The notes beneath the pieces are model-generated. The model saw only the letters and a list, made by a program, of their open reading frames with translations, was not told where the DNA came from and ran no database searches. The position numbers were made by a program, and so were the translations under genes. Shown piece after piece: positions 1-5,930 of a stretch of DNA of 6,173 bases (position 1 is the stretch's first letter; each line of letters begins with the position of its first letter). This DNA comes from an uncultured Agathobacter sp. (lineage in GTDB: Bacteria > Bacillota > Clostridia > Lachnospirales > Lachnospiraceae): contig CAKRKX010000120.1 in NCBI GenBank assembly GCA_934358675.1, forward strand, positions 1-6,173, in the 5' to 3' direction.

Positions 1-1015
1 GTGCCAGTGATGTCTCCGGCTCAAACTGCAGCGAGGCATCGTTGACCTGTAACTTTTCAAGAGCATCGCGAAGATCCGGATACTTCGCCGAATCCGCCGG
101 ATACAATCCACAGTAAACCATCGGATTGACTTTCTTGTATCCCGGAAGTGCCTCGTCGCAAGGACACTCACTGTCCGTCACCGTATCACCGACACGGGTA
201 TCCCGCACATTCTTGATGCTGGCCGCAATATAGCCAACCATTCCCGCAGAAAGTTCATCACAGGGAATAAACTGTCCCGCACCAAAGTAGCCAACCTCTG
301 TTACCAGATCCTCCGCTCCGGTTGCCATCATCTTAATCTTCGTTCCGACTTTCACCGTACCTTCCTTGATACGGCAGAAAATGATAACGCCCTTGTACGA
401 ATCGTAGATTGCATCGAAAATGAGCGCTTTCAGCGGTGCCTTCGGATCACCGGTCGGTGCCGGTATCTTCGTCACGATCTGTTCCAGCACATCCTCGATA
501 TTGAGTCCGGTCTTGGCAGAAATGCGCGGTGCATCCTGCGCTTCGATTCCGATCACATCTTCGATCTCCTGAATGACCTCGTCCGGTCTCGCGCTCGGCA
601 GATCGATCTTGTTGATGACCGGCATCACATCCAGATCGTGATCGAGTGCCAGATAAACATTGGCAAGTGTCTGTGCCTCCACGCCCTGTGCCGCATCCAC
701 GACAAGAATCGCGCCGTCACACGCCGCAAGACTTCGCGACACTTCATAATTGAAATCCACGTGTCCCGGTGTATCAATAAGGTTAAAAATATATTCTTCC
801 CCGTCCTTCGCATTATAGATAATACGAACAGCCTGGGATTTGATCGTGATTCCACGCTCTCTCTCCAAGTCCATGTTATCAAGTACCTGCGCCTGCATCT
901 CGCGGCTGGTCAGTGTACCAGTCTTTTCAATAATACGATCTGCAAGTGTTGACTTGCCATGATCGATATGGGCAATAATGCAAAAATTACGAATTTTGCT
1001 CTGATCGATTGACAT
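1..1015 (-). CDS. lepA: Elongation factor 4 (LepA), N-terminal part
   Basis: Translational GTPase that binds ribosomes and is thought to remodel stalled or mistranslocated complexes; cytoplasmic or membrane-associated. The visible 338 residues begin [11 protein letters not shown] and carry all G-domain motifs: G1 AHIDHGKST (15-23), G3 DTPGH (81-85), G4 NKID (135-138) and G5 SAK (166-168). The [13 protein letters not shown] stretch (51-63) is typical of LepA. Domain II follows from about residue 190. The family is about 600 residues long, so roughly the C-terminal 260 lie beyond the left edge. The start at 1013-1015 is set by an AGGAGG box (1022-1027) six bases upstream. The gene is transcribed alone from the promoter at 1068-1096, not from add. 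No frameshift is seen. Identification is secure; only the truncation by the window limits it. Confidence 0.97.
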   Translation of the reverse strand, partial: MSIDQSKIRNFCIIAHIDHGKSTLADRIIEKTGTLTSREMQAQVLDNMDLERERGITIKSQAVRIIYNAKDGEEYIFNLIDTPGHVDFNYEVSRSLAACDGAILVVDAAQGVEAQTLANVYLALDHDLDVMPVINKIDLPSARPDEVIQEIEDVIGIEAQDAPRISAKTGLNIEDVLEQIVTKIPAPTGDPKAPLKALIFDAIYDSYKGVIIFCRIKEGTVKVGTKIKMMATGAEDLVTEVGYFGAGQFIPCDELSAGMVGYIAASIKNVRDTRVGDTVTDSECPCDEALPGYKKVNPMVYCGLYPADSAKYPDLRDALEKLQVNDASLQFEPETSLA

Positions 1016-1067
1016 ATCGTTCCTCCTGCCATATGGCGGTTATTATTTTCGTTCTTCACAATCCTTT

Positions 1068-1096
1068 ATTATACGGAAAATTGAGAATTATGTAAA
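1068..1096 (-). promoter_or_regulatory. Sigma-A type promoter of lepA
   Basis: Read on the minus strand, a TTTACA -35 box (1091-1096) is followed by a 17-base spacer (1074-1090) and a perfect TATAAT -10 box (1068-1073). Transcription would start near 1061 and give a leader of about 45 bases before the lepA start. Box quality and spacing are near consensus, and the site lies between the end of add and the start of lepA, so lepA is probably its own unit. Confidence 0.82.
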
Positions 1097-1144
1097 CTAG
1101 AATTATGCTATACAAATGCTTTTTCACAAGTTTGGCAATACATT

Positions 1145-1182
1145 AAAAATGCATTGCAAGCGATGCTTCAAAGAAGCACCGC
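1145..1182 (-). terminator. Probable terminator after add
   Basis: Immediately after the add stop codon the minus strand can form a 10-bp stem (1160-1169 with 1173-1182; GCGGTGCTTC against GAAGCATCGC, one G-U pair) with a three-base loop. The T-rich run (T5, 1145-1149) comes only about ten bases later instead of directly after the stem. Termination is therefore likely but not textbook; a weaker overlapping hairpin (1151-1166) sits right next to the T run and might act instead. Confidence 0.5.
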
Positions 1183-1187
1183 AGATA

Positions 1188-2189
1188 TTACATCAGCGGC
1201 CATCTGCTGAACACTTCCTGTTTTACGGAATCATCCGCAAAACTCGTGGCAAGCGATGCCATATAGATTTTCTGACACATCGCCTCCTTAAACATTCCGG
1301 CTTCCGTCAGGCGCATATATTCATCCGTACATGTCGTATCGCTCACCGTGCGGTTGTCCGTATTGATCGACATCAGAATTCCCGCTTCGTAAAACTTCGT
1401 AAACGGATATTCCGCGATCGAAGCGATTGCTTTCGTCTGTAAATTGCTCGTCGGGCAGAGTTCCACTCCGATCTTCTTATCCGCACAAAGCTTCATCAGT
1501 TCCGTATCATCCTTCATCGCGATACCGTGCCCGATTCTTCTCGCGCCGTACTCGATCGCCGTCTGAATGTTGAGTGCGCTGCCGCATTCTCCCGAATGGA
1601 TGGTAAAAGGCATCTCATTCTTTCTCGCCCACTCAAACAGTTCATGAAATTCCGATGTCGGATACGCTTTCTCATCTCCCGCAAGATCACATCCCACAAC
1701 TCCGGCTCCTAACAATTCTCTCGCGTCCCGAAGCATTGACAGATTTGTCTCCCGGTCAAGATTCCGCATCGCGCACACCAGGATTCCCGTATGGATATCG
1801 CGTTTTGTCTCAGCCGATTTCAAGCCTTCATTCACACTCTCGATAATCTCTTTAATCGCCAATCCCTGCTGCGTCGAAAACGAAGGGGCAAACCGCACTT
1901 CCAGATACTTTACCTGTTCCTTTGCCGCACGCAGCGCAAGTTCCTCCGCCGCCGCGCGAAGCCCTTCTTTTGTCTGCAGGCAGCGAAGCGGCAGATCAAA
2001 CCGCTTCAGATAATCCGCAAGAGACGGACAATCCATCGGCGCCGTCAGCGCCTCCTGCAATTCTTCTTTTGTATATTCTTCGCCCATATCGGAAAGCAGC
2101 TTCTTCGTCAGTTCCACGCTCATCGAGCCGTCCAAGTGACAGTGAAGCTCAATCTTTGGCATATTGTATGCAATAAAACGATTCATCAT
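1188..2189 (-). CDS. add: Adenosine deaminase
   Basis: Purine salvage enzyme converting adenosine or deoxyadenosine to inosine or deoxyinosine with a bound zinc; cytoplasmic TIM-barrel of the amidohydrolase superfamily. The 333 residues match family length. Visible active-site elements are the HxH zinc pair in PKIELHCHLDGS (H16, H18), the glycine-rich GVVGCDLAGDE loop (163-173), the zinc His and catalytic Glu in TIHSGECG (H198, E201), RRIGHGIA (H221) and the zinc Asp in SINTDNR (D278). The residue after D278 is Asn, where animal enzymes have a second Asp; I recall this as common in bacterial homologues. The start is the first of two adjacent ATG codons (2187-2189); a GAGGGG box lies eight bases upstream, but the second ATG (2184-2186) cannot be excluded. 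The gene is much richer in GC than the AbiE-like cassette upstream and has its own promoter. Confidence 0.95.
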   Translation of the reverse strand: MMNRFIAYNMPKIELHCHLDGSMSVELTKKLLSDMGEEYTKEELQEALTAPMDCPSLADYLKRFDLPLRCLQTKEGLRAAAEELALRAAKEQVKYLEVRFAPSFSTQQGLAIKEIIESVNEGLKSAETKRDIHTGILVCAMRNLDRETNLSMLRDARELLGAGVVGCDLAGDEKAYPTSEFHELFEWARKNEMPFTIHSGECGSALNIQTAIEYGARRIGHGIAMKDDTELMKLCADKKIGVELCPTSNLQTKAIASIAEYPFTKFYEAGILMSINTDNRTVSDTTCTDEYMRLTEAGMFKEAMCQKIYMASLATSFADDSVKQEVFSRWPLM

Positions 2190-2220
2190 AATTTTGTCCC
2201 CTCTTGTCTTAATAATGATT

Positions 2221-2229
2221 ATTATACCA
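2221..2229 (-). promoter_or_regulatory. Extended -10 promoter of add
   Basis: On the minus strand TGG-TATAAT occurs (TATAAT at 2221-2226, upstream TG at 2228-2229), a perfect -10 box with the extended TGn motif. The -35 position (about 2244-2249, TATATT) matches poorly, which the extended -10 could compensate for. The start would be near 2214, about 25 bases before the add start codon, leaving just room for the ribosome binding site. Confidence 0.65.
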
Positions 2230-2236
2230 CGATTGT

Positions 2237-2269
2237 AAAAAGGAATATATATCCGATCATCGTTCCTTT
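2237..2269 (-). terminator. Possible terminator of the AbiE-like operon
   Basis: The minus strand carries a 7-bp stem, AAAGGAA (2263-2269) with TTCCTTT (2239-2245), followed by a run of T residues continuing to 2237. The stem overlaps the toxin stop codon and the loop is long (17 bases), so it is a moderate candidate. Its position between the toxin stop and the add promoter fits a boundary between the two units. Confidence 0.4.
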
Positions 2270-3182
2270 AGTTCCATATCTTACTATCAGCTAATTGTTT
2301 AACACCTGTAATTACCGTATCATATGTTTCAGGCACAAATAATAATCCAAAAGTGATTTCCTCATAATCTTTTTTATAAACCTGTTTTTCTATAATCTCA
2401 TTCAAAATTCCGGTTACATCTACATTATCTTTTGCAGATGGACAAATTTCTAATTCAGAACGTACTTTTCGAACTTTAGGAATCAGACCTCTCATTTCTT
2501 CTGTAATGCCTATTGAATTAACAATCTTATAAATATCATATAAGTGCCTTGAATGACGTTCCAATTCTCCTCGCATATAATAATCACATATCGCAAATAC
2601 TTTATCAATCAGCGTTCTTTCAATCGTTTGTGTTGTAATTTGAAAAGGCATTAAATCATACGATTCCGCAATATCTATGCGATCTATTTGATTCAAAAAA
2701 CGATATATATAATTGTCTACCATACGTTTTGTCGTCGGAAACGGAAGTAACGCAACATAAGTTTCCACCACAAGTTCGTTTTTTAATATGGAGGATACTC
2801 CATACATAGATGGATATGCTGCTCTGTAACAATTGTACAATCTACGACTTCTTGTTTTTTCAAGATTTGTAATAGGAAATTGAAATTCTTCCATTGTCGC
2901 AACAACAGCCTTTTTTAATTGCTTTTTTCTCGCCTCTCCCGGTGTCCCGGATTCGGCAGTATACGATATATCAATATCTTCCGAAAATCGATCCAACAAC
3001 TGATAGCACTTTGTAAGAGATGTCCCGCCTTTAAACACCATATCTTCCACCTTACCCGCTAATGATTTGAGTGCCATCGTCACATAATAATCTTTCTCTA
3101 CGATATTTGTCGGAATCATCAGTTCATTTGCAGCACCAATAATCAGTTCTTCAAACGCTTCTCTATCATGATGCAAATTCAT
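2268..3182 (-). CDS. abiEii: AbiEii/AbiGii-family nucleotidyltransferase toxin
   Basis: Toxin of an AbiE-like type IV toxin-antitoxin and abortive-infection pair. Family members are DNA polymerase beta-like nucleotidyltransferases; AbiEii itself is reported to bind GTP, and relatives (MenT) transfer nucleotides to tRNA. In the 304 residues I see the motif I GGTSL (52-56) with the metal-binding acidic pair in SEDIDIS (D69, D71), TIERTLIDK (186-194, K194 as motif III lysine) and HLYDIYKI (213-220, D216 as motif IV). All catalytic landmarks are present, so it looks active. The start ATG (3180-3182) lies inside the antitoxin gene with a 17-base overlap, and a GGGGG box sits seven bases upstream, suggesting translational coupling. 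The gene is markedly AT-rich relative to add, consistent with horizontal acquisition. The molecular target is unknown. Confidence 0.9.
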   Translation of the reverse strand: MNLHHDREAFEELIIGAANELMIPTNIVEKDYYVTMALKSLAGKVEDMVFKGGTSLTKCYQLLDRFSEDIDISYTAESGTPGEARKKQLKKAVVATMEEFQFPITNLEKTRSRRLYNCYRAAYPSMYGVSSILKNELVVETYVALLPFPTTKRMVDNYIYRFLNQIDRIDIAESYDLMPFQITTQTIERTLIDKVFAICDYYMRGELERHSRHLYDIYKIVNSIGITEEMRGLIPKVRKVRSELEICPSAKDNVDVTGILNEIIEKQVYKKDYEEITFGLLFVPETYDTVITGVKQLADSKIWN

Positions 3183-3792
3183 AGATTATCCCCCATTCAA
3201 TCAACTTTTTCGCTGTTGCACCAGTTAGCGCAGGTAACACTTCTATTAAAAGTTCTTTTGAAAATTTCTTCTGCTTCATATATGAAATCAGCACCTCAAT
3301 CGTCTCTTTTTTTGTAAGTTCCGTATATTTTTCCGCTTGACTGATACTATCCAGCAACTGTAAAAGTTCTGCATTTGTGCCATTTACCGGTATCGTCGAT
3401 TTTTTTACCCGAACCCTTTGTGTTCCAATCATAACCAAACGCCCATTGGTTGCCTCATGATTCGTAACAATCTCTATTACTGCCGGCAACTGCGTTGTCA
3501 ATCCTAATTGATTTGCAAAAGAGACTCCCGTTACATAGCCATATTTTTCGGATTTACTCTGCACATATCTACGCATAATAACCTTATAAGGATCAAGATA
3601 ACTTTTGCCGAGCAATCCCCCTTGCTTGGGTATATAATATATTCCATTATCGTATCTTTCCAAAAATCCACTCATTGCAAGTCGCTTTACAGACTGTCGA
3701 ACAGCATTGTCTGACATTCCTTCTATCTTAAGCTCATTCAGAAAAATCGGTTCATTATATCCGTAATTTTCGATCAGATATTGTTTTGTCAT
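3166..3792 (-). CDS. DUF6088 / AbiEi-like winged-helix antitoxin
   Basis: Cognate antitoxin and probable autorepressor of the adjacent AbiEii toxin; in studied AbiE systems the antitoxin does not bind the toxin but represses the operon. The 208 residues begin with a winged helix-turn-helix (about 1-55): NAVRQSVKRLAMSGFLERY resembles a recognition helix and GIYYIP (50-55) the wing. Next comes the family signature YGYVTGVSFANQLGLTTQLP (84-103), then a C-terminal region (about 105-208) that in AbiEi is needed for antitoxicity. The start is fixed by a perfect GGAGGTGA box six bases before the ATG. It is the first gene of a two-gene operon and overlaps the toxin by 17 bases, the expected antitoxin-first order. 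Assignment to DUF6088 is from recalled sequence style and was not searched. Confidence 0.85.
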   Translation of the reverse strand: MTKQYLIENYGYNEPIFLNELKIEGMSDNAVRQSVKRLAMSGFLERYDNGIYYIPKQGGLLGKSYLDPYKVIMRRYVQSKSEKYGYVTGVSFANQLGLTTQLPAVIEIVTNHEATNGRLVMIGTQRVRVKKSTIPVNGTNAELLQLLDSISQAEKYTELTKKETIEVLISYMKQKKFSKELLIEVLPALTGATAKKLIEWGIIYEFAS

Positions 3793-3798
3793 CCTCTC

Positions 3799-3806
3799 TC
3801 ACCTCC
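3799..3806 (-). promoter_or_regulatory. Very strong ribosome binding site of the antitoxin
   Basis: GGAGGTGA is fully complementary over eight bases to the 16S rRNA 3' end and lies six bases from the ATG. It decides the antitoxin start. It is stronger by complementarity than the toxin site (GGGGG), fitting an excess of antitoxin over toxin. Confidence 0.85.
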
Positions 3807-3811
3807 ATTTG

Positions 3812-3841
3812 ATAGTACCATTTTTATATTTATATTGTCAA
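3812..3841 (-). promoter_or_regulatory. Promoter of the AbiE-like operon
   Basis: The minus strand has a perfect TTGACA -35 box (3836-3841), an 18-base spacer and a TACTAT -10 box (3812-3817) preceded by TGG, an extended -10. The start would be near 3805, only about a dozen bases from the antitoxin ATG, so the ribosome binding site would lie almost at the 5' end. The true start may therefore differ slightly, or another promoter further upstream may add a leader. Confidence 0.7.
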
Positions 3842-3845
3842 TATA
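3831..3845. promoter_or_regulatory. Candidate antitoxin operator (perfect palindrome)
   Basis: TATATTG and CAATATA form perfect 7-base inverted arms around one central base, exactly covering the -35 box of the AbiE-like promoter. Known AbiEi antitoxins bind inverted repeats in their own promoter and repress it. A protein bound here would block RNA polymerase. The arms are AT-rich, so chance cannot be excluded. Confidence 0.5.
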
Positions 3846-3885
3846 TATGTCATTCTTATTTTTGCCATTTGAAAACATATTATTC

Positions 3886-3905
3886 CGTATAAAAACGTAT
3901 AAAAA
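3886..3905. repeat. Tandem 10-bp direct repeat
   Basis: CGTATAAAAA occurs twice back to back (3886-3895, 3896-3905), followed by AC. Each copy holds a TATAAA box, but no -35 box sits at a usable distance upstream, and it lies in the divergent spacer between antitoxin and ywlG. One helical turn per unit would place repeated contacts on the same DNA face; the role is unknown. Confidence 0.6.
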
Positions 3906-3930
3906 CAAGGCAATAAGCACCTTGCTTTTT
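3906..3930. terminator. Small bidirectional terminator-like hairpin in the divergent spacer
   Basis: CAAGG (3906-3910) pairs with CCTTG (3920-3924) over a nine-base loop. On the plus strand it is followed by CTTTTT. On the minus strand it is followed directly by TTTTT, and there the stem can extend to eight pairs with one G-U. No gene upstream on either strand obviously needs it, so it may insulate the two divergent units or be a relic of an older gene end. Confidence 0.4.
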
Positions 3931-3949
3931 ATCCCTATTGGGCTATACT
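3922..3949 (+). promoter_or_regulatory. Possible promoter of ywlG
   Basis: TTGCTT (3922-3927), a 16-base spacer and TATACT (3944-3949) give a plausible sigma-A promoter: the -10 matches five of six bases, the -35 only three. The start would be near 3956, with a leader of about 60 bases. It is the best candidate seen between the antitoxin and ywlG. Confidence 0.45.
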
Positions 3950-4016
3950 ATTGTTTGAACAAAATGAATTGAAAAACTTTAACTCAATTACACAATCGAC
4001 TGGAGGTTACGATACA

Positions 4017-4574
4017 ATGGAAAACATGACAAAAATAAAAGATGAGGCATATGCTGCCGCAAAAGAAATATTGGAAAAAGCAAAATTGGAAAAAGGCGAT
4101 CTCTTTGTCGTCGGCTGCTCCACCAGCGAGGTATGCGGCGAAACGATCGGAACCCATTCGAAACCGGAACTTGCGGATATGGTATTTGCCGGAATCTATC
4201 AGGCAACACAGGAGTACGGCGTGTATCTGGCAGCACAGTGCTGTGAACACTTAAACCGTGCACTGATCCTTGAAGCAGAAGCTGCCGAAAAATTCGGCTA
4301 TCCAAAGGTCAATGTCGTACCGCAGCCGAAAGCCGGCGGTTCTTTCGCCACCGCAGCCTACAAAACGTTCAAGAAACCGGCTGCCGTCGAGCATATTAAG
4401 GCCGGTGCCGGAATGGATATCGGCGATACGCTGATCGGTATGCATCTGCGCGATGTTGCCGTACCGACCCGTATCGAGACAAAACAGATTGGAAATGCAC
4501 ATGTGGTATGTGCCCGCACAAGACTGAAATTCATCGGCGGCGAGCGCGCCGTGTATGATCACGATCTGATGTAA
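4017..4574 (+). CDS. ywlG: DUF436 / YwlG family protein (UPF0340)
   Basis: Conserved protein of unknown function, widespread in Bacillota; the YwlG family (TIGR01440) is about 180 residues and this copy is 185. Conserved stretches are VVGCSTSEVCGETIGTHS (31-48), QCCEHLNRALI (74-84), VPQPKAGGSFA (101-111), GMDIGDTLIGMHL (132-144) and KFIGGERAVYDHDLM at the C terminus. The clustered Cys (34, 40, 75, 76), His and Asp residues could form a ligand or catalytic site, but this is inference. No signal peptide or membrane helix is seen. The ATG at 4017 is chosen because GGAGG (4002-4006) lies ten bases before it and the family begins here; an in-frame TTG at 3951 would add 22 unrelated residues. It is the only plus-strand gene and appears to be transcribed alone. 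Confidence 0.92.
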   Translation: MENMTKIKDEAYAAAKEILEKAKLEKGDLFVVGCSTSEVCGETIGTHSKPELADMVFAGIYQATQEYGVYLAAQCCEHLNRALILEAEAAEKFGYPKVNVVPQPKAGGSFATAAYKTFKKPAAVEHIKAGAGMDIGDTLIGMHLRDVAVPTRIETKQIGNAHVVCARTRLKFIGGERAVYDHDLM

Positions 4575-4579
4575 AATAA

Positions 4580-4618
4580 AAGCTGTGCTTTAATGAAAAA
4601 ATCGTTAAAGCACAGCTT
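4580..4618. terminator. Strong hairpin, probable bidirectional terminator
   Basis: A perfect 14-bp inverted repeat (4580-4593 with 4605-4618, AAGCTGTGCTTTAA arms) starts six bases after the ywlG stop. On the plus-strand RNA three more pairs including one U-G extend it to 17 bp with an AAAAA loop. On the plus strand the tail is only GATTTAATT, while on the minus strand it is TTTTATTTTA. The hairpin therefore suits termination of leftward transcripts at least as well as ywlG. Confidence 0.85.
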
Positions 4619-4694
4619 GATTTAATTACTAATATTCATGTATTGATTTAGAATCTCTCTTTCCTTTATTGTTATTTTCGATCGGTTTGGTATG

Positions 4695-4723
4695 AATATA
4701 GGGGATTATGTAAAAGAAATCAA
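4695..4723 (-). promoter_or_regulatory. Promoter-like element in the 4619-4798 gap
   Basis: On the minus strand TTGATT (4718-4723), a 17-base spacer and TATATT (4695-4700) resemble a sigma-A promoter. It points towards the hairpin at 4580-4618 with no coding region in between. The gap contains no convincing gene on either strand. In AT-rich DNA such matches arise by chance, so this is a candidate only. Confidence 0.3.
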
Positions 4724-4798
4724 ACCCAATTCATGAAAACGTTGTCACGCACATTTTACAAGGCTTTGGTGGGAATTTTATCCCATCTGATTTACTTT

Positions 4799-5499
4799 TT
4801 ACAGATTTACAACATCATCCGCAATCTGTTCACTTGTCAGACGGTTGGCTTTTAACACCTCATCCACCTGATAACGGTCAAGAAATTCCTTCTTTAAGCC
4901 GTAATTTAACACTTTTACATCGCTGTCGCCGTAGAAACGTGCGATCTTCTCACCGAATCCGCCGTCAAGAATACTATCCTCGATCGTGATGACAACATCG
5001 TGATCCTTCTTCAACTCTGTCAGAAGCTCCTCATCCAGACCGGTAATGTAGTACGGATTGATCACGGTTGCTGTAATGCCGGCTTTTTCCTTAAGGAGTG
5101 CAGCCGTCTCTTTTGCAAGTCCGTAGAACGTTCCGAGTCCGAGGATCGCCACCTTGCTTCCCCGCTCGGTCACTTCGTACTTGTTGATCTTTTCGGGTTG
5201 GAATAACCGGACACATCGTCATAATGCGCCTCGAACAGATAGGCATCCTTTCGTCCGGTCAGCATCTTATGCGGATAACTCTGGTGTGATACGTCATAGA
5301 CGATCTTATCCTTCGGTGACTCGAATACATAGTGCAGCGCGATCGTCGCCTCCACCATTCCGAAATTCGGTCCGAAATGTCCGCCGTGTTTACTTGCACG
5401 AACGAGAAGTGCATCTCGCATCTCCTGGGCAAGTTTCGGTAATTCCTCAATGCTGATCTTCTTTACATCCTCCGGTCCATTGATTTTCTCAATATACAT
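4799..5499 (-). pseudogene. dxs: Dxs-like synthase with large internal deletion and frameshift
   Basis: Remnant of a 1-deoxy-D-xylulose-5-phosphate synthase-like, thiamine-diphosphate enzyme of the short clostridial type (about 580 residues). The 5' part (5499 to about 5190) encodes the first ~103 residues, including KHGGHFGPNFG (38-47, the His equivalent to the catalytic His of GHF) and YDVSHQSYPHK (68-78). After GYSNPK the reading frame runs into STSTK and a TGA (5170-5172). In another frame, EKINKYEVTERGSKVAI onward encodes the last ~130 residues of the same family, with NPYYITGLDEELL, EDSILDGGFGEKIARFYG and the normal end DVVNL. The centre, with the GDG thiamine-diphosphate motif and the catalytic Glu of the pyrimidine domain, is absent. 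The junction is near 5185-5195. The 5' start ATG (5497-5499) is one base past the merR stop, with an AGGAG box inside merR. An assembly collapse is the main alternative. Confidence 0.88.
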
Positions 5500-5500
5500 C

Positions 5501-5890
5501 TTATTCGCACTCCTTTTTGTCCCATGTTAATACGCCTGTTTCCAGCGCGTTCTCGTATCTGGAGATCTTGTACTGCAGACGTTCCATCGTCTGCTCGATC
5601 TGCTTTTTCTGCTCCATGAGATGATCGTACTGCTCCTGCAAAAGCTGACGCCTTGCCTCAAACGTTTCATCTCCCATCTGAAAAAGCTTCACATACTCAA
5701 TCAAAGCCTCGATCGGCACTCCGGCACCTCGCATGCATACCGCATTCTCCACCCATCCGATATCGGACGGCTGATAATCGCGAATTCCACCGGCAGTTCT
5801 TGCGACCGGCGGGATCAGCCCAATGCGCTCATAGTAACGAAGCGTGTCCTGCGACACACCGTATTTCTCGCTGACTTCCTTGATTGTCAT
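5501..5890 (-). CDS. MerR-family transcriptional regulator, AdhR-like
   Basis: One-component activator that untwists a promoter with an overlong spacer. Its 129 residues comprise an N-terminal winged helix (TIKEVSEKYGVSQDTLRYYERIGLI, 2-26, then the wing GGIRDYQPSDI, 34-44), a linker with VCMRGAGVPIEALIEY (51-66), and a long C-terminal dimerisation helix, about 75-115, rich in Glu, Gln and Lys. There is no large ligand-binding domain and no metal-binding cysteine cluster. Cys52 in CMRGAG is at the position of the aldehyde-sensing Cys52 of Bacillus subtilis AdhR, so a thiol-reactive carbonyl sensor is plausible (inference). The only other Cys is C128 near the end. The start has an AGGAGG box (5896-5901) five bases upstream. 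It is the first gene of an operon with the dxs-like pseudogene and is probably autoregulated through the dyad upstream. Confidence 0.92.
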   Translation of the reverse strand: MTIKEVSEKYGVSQDTLRYYERIGLIPPVARTAGGIRDYQPSDIGWVENAVCMRGAGVPIEALIEYVKLFQMGDETFEARRQLLQEQYDHLMEQKKQIEQTMERLQYKISRYENALETGVLTWDKKECE

Positions 5891-5927
5891 TGTATCCTCC
5901 TTTTGTACGATCTATTCCTGATACAAT
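5889..5927 (-). promoter_or_regulatory. Inverted repeat in the merR leader touching the start codon
   Basis: ATTGTATC (5889-5896) and GATACAAT (5920-5927) are perfect 8-base inverted arms. The downstream arm overlaps the start codon and the edge of the AGGAGG box. With transcription starting near 5924, only about five pairs of the RNA hairpin would remain. It could damp translation or be a second protein site on DNA. Confidence 0.35.
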
Positions 5928-5930
5928 GGA

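Noticed and set aside
638..952. 104-residue open frame on the plus strand opposite lepA
   Set aside because: It lies fully antisense to the unmistakable LepA GTPase domain and has no recognisable motif; a shadow frame.
1028..1037. GCCATATGGC palindrome just upstream of the lepA ribosome binding site
   Set aside because: A 10-base perfect palindrome without spacing or partner site; too short to support as an operator.
3951..4016. TTG start giving ywlG 22 extra residues
   Set aside because: No ribosome binding site precedes it, it is close to the predicted transcription start, and the family begins at the ATG at 4017 that follows GGAGG.
4692..4736. 14-codon frame MNIGDYVKEIKPNS on the plus strand
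   Set aside because: It resembles the start of some helix-turn-helix proteins but is too short, lacks a ribosome binding site and does not continue in another frame with recognisable sequence.
4771..4785. GGGA-TTTT-TCCC-type small hairpin after the dxs-like stop
   Set aside because: Only about five base pairs and no T run on the minus strand, so it is not a convincing terminator.
4733..4855. 40-codon hydrophobic frame MKTLSRTFYKALVGIL... on the plus strand
   Set aside because: No ribosome binding site, and its second part is antisense to the conserved end of the dxs-like gene; the hydrophobicity is probably accidental.
4799..5173. Calling the C-terminal dxs piece a separate functional gene starting at the GTG codon
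   Set aside because: It corresponds only to the end of a longer enzyme, its homology extends upstream of that GTG, and it lacks its own promoter or good ribosome binding site.
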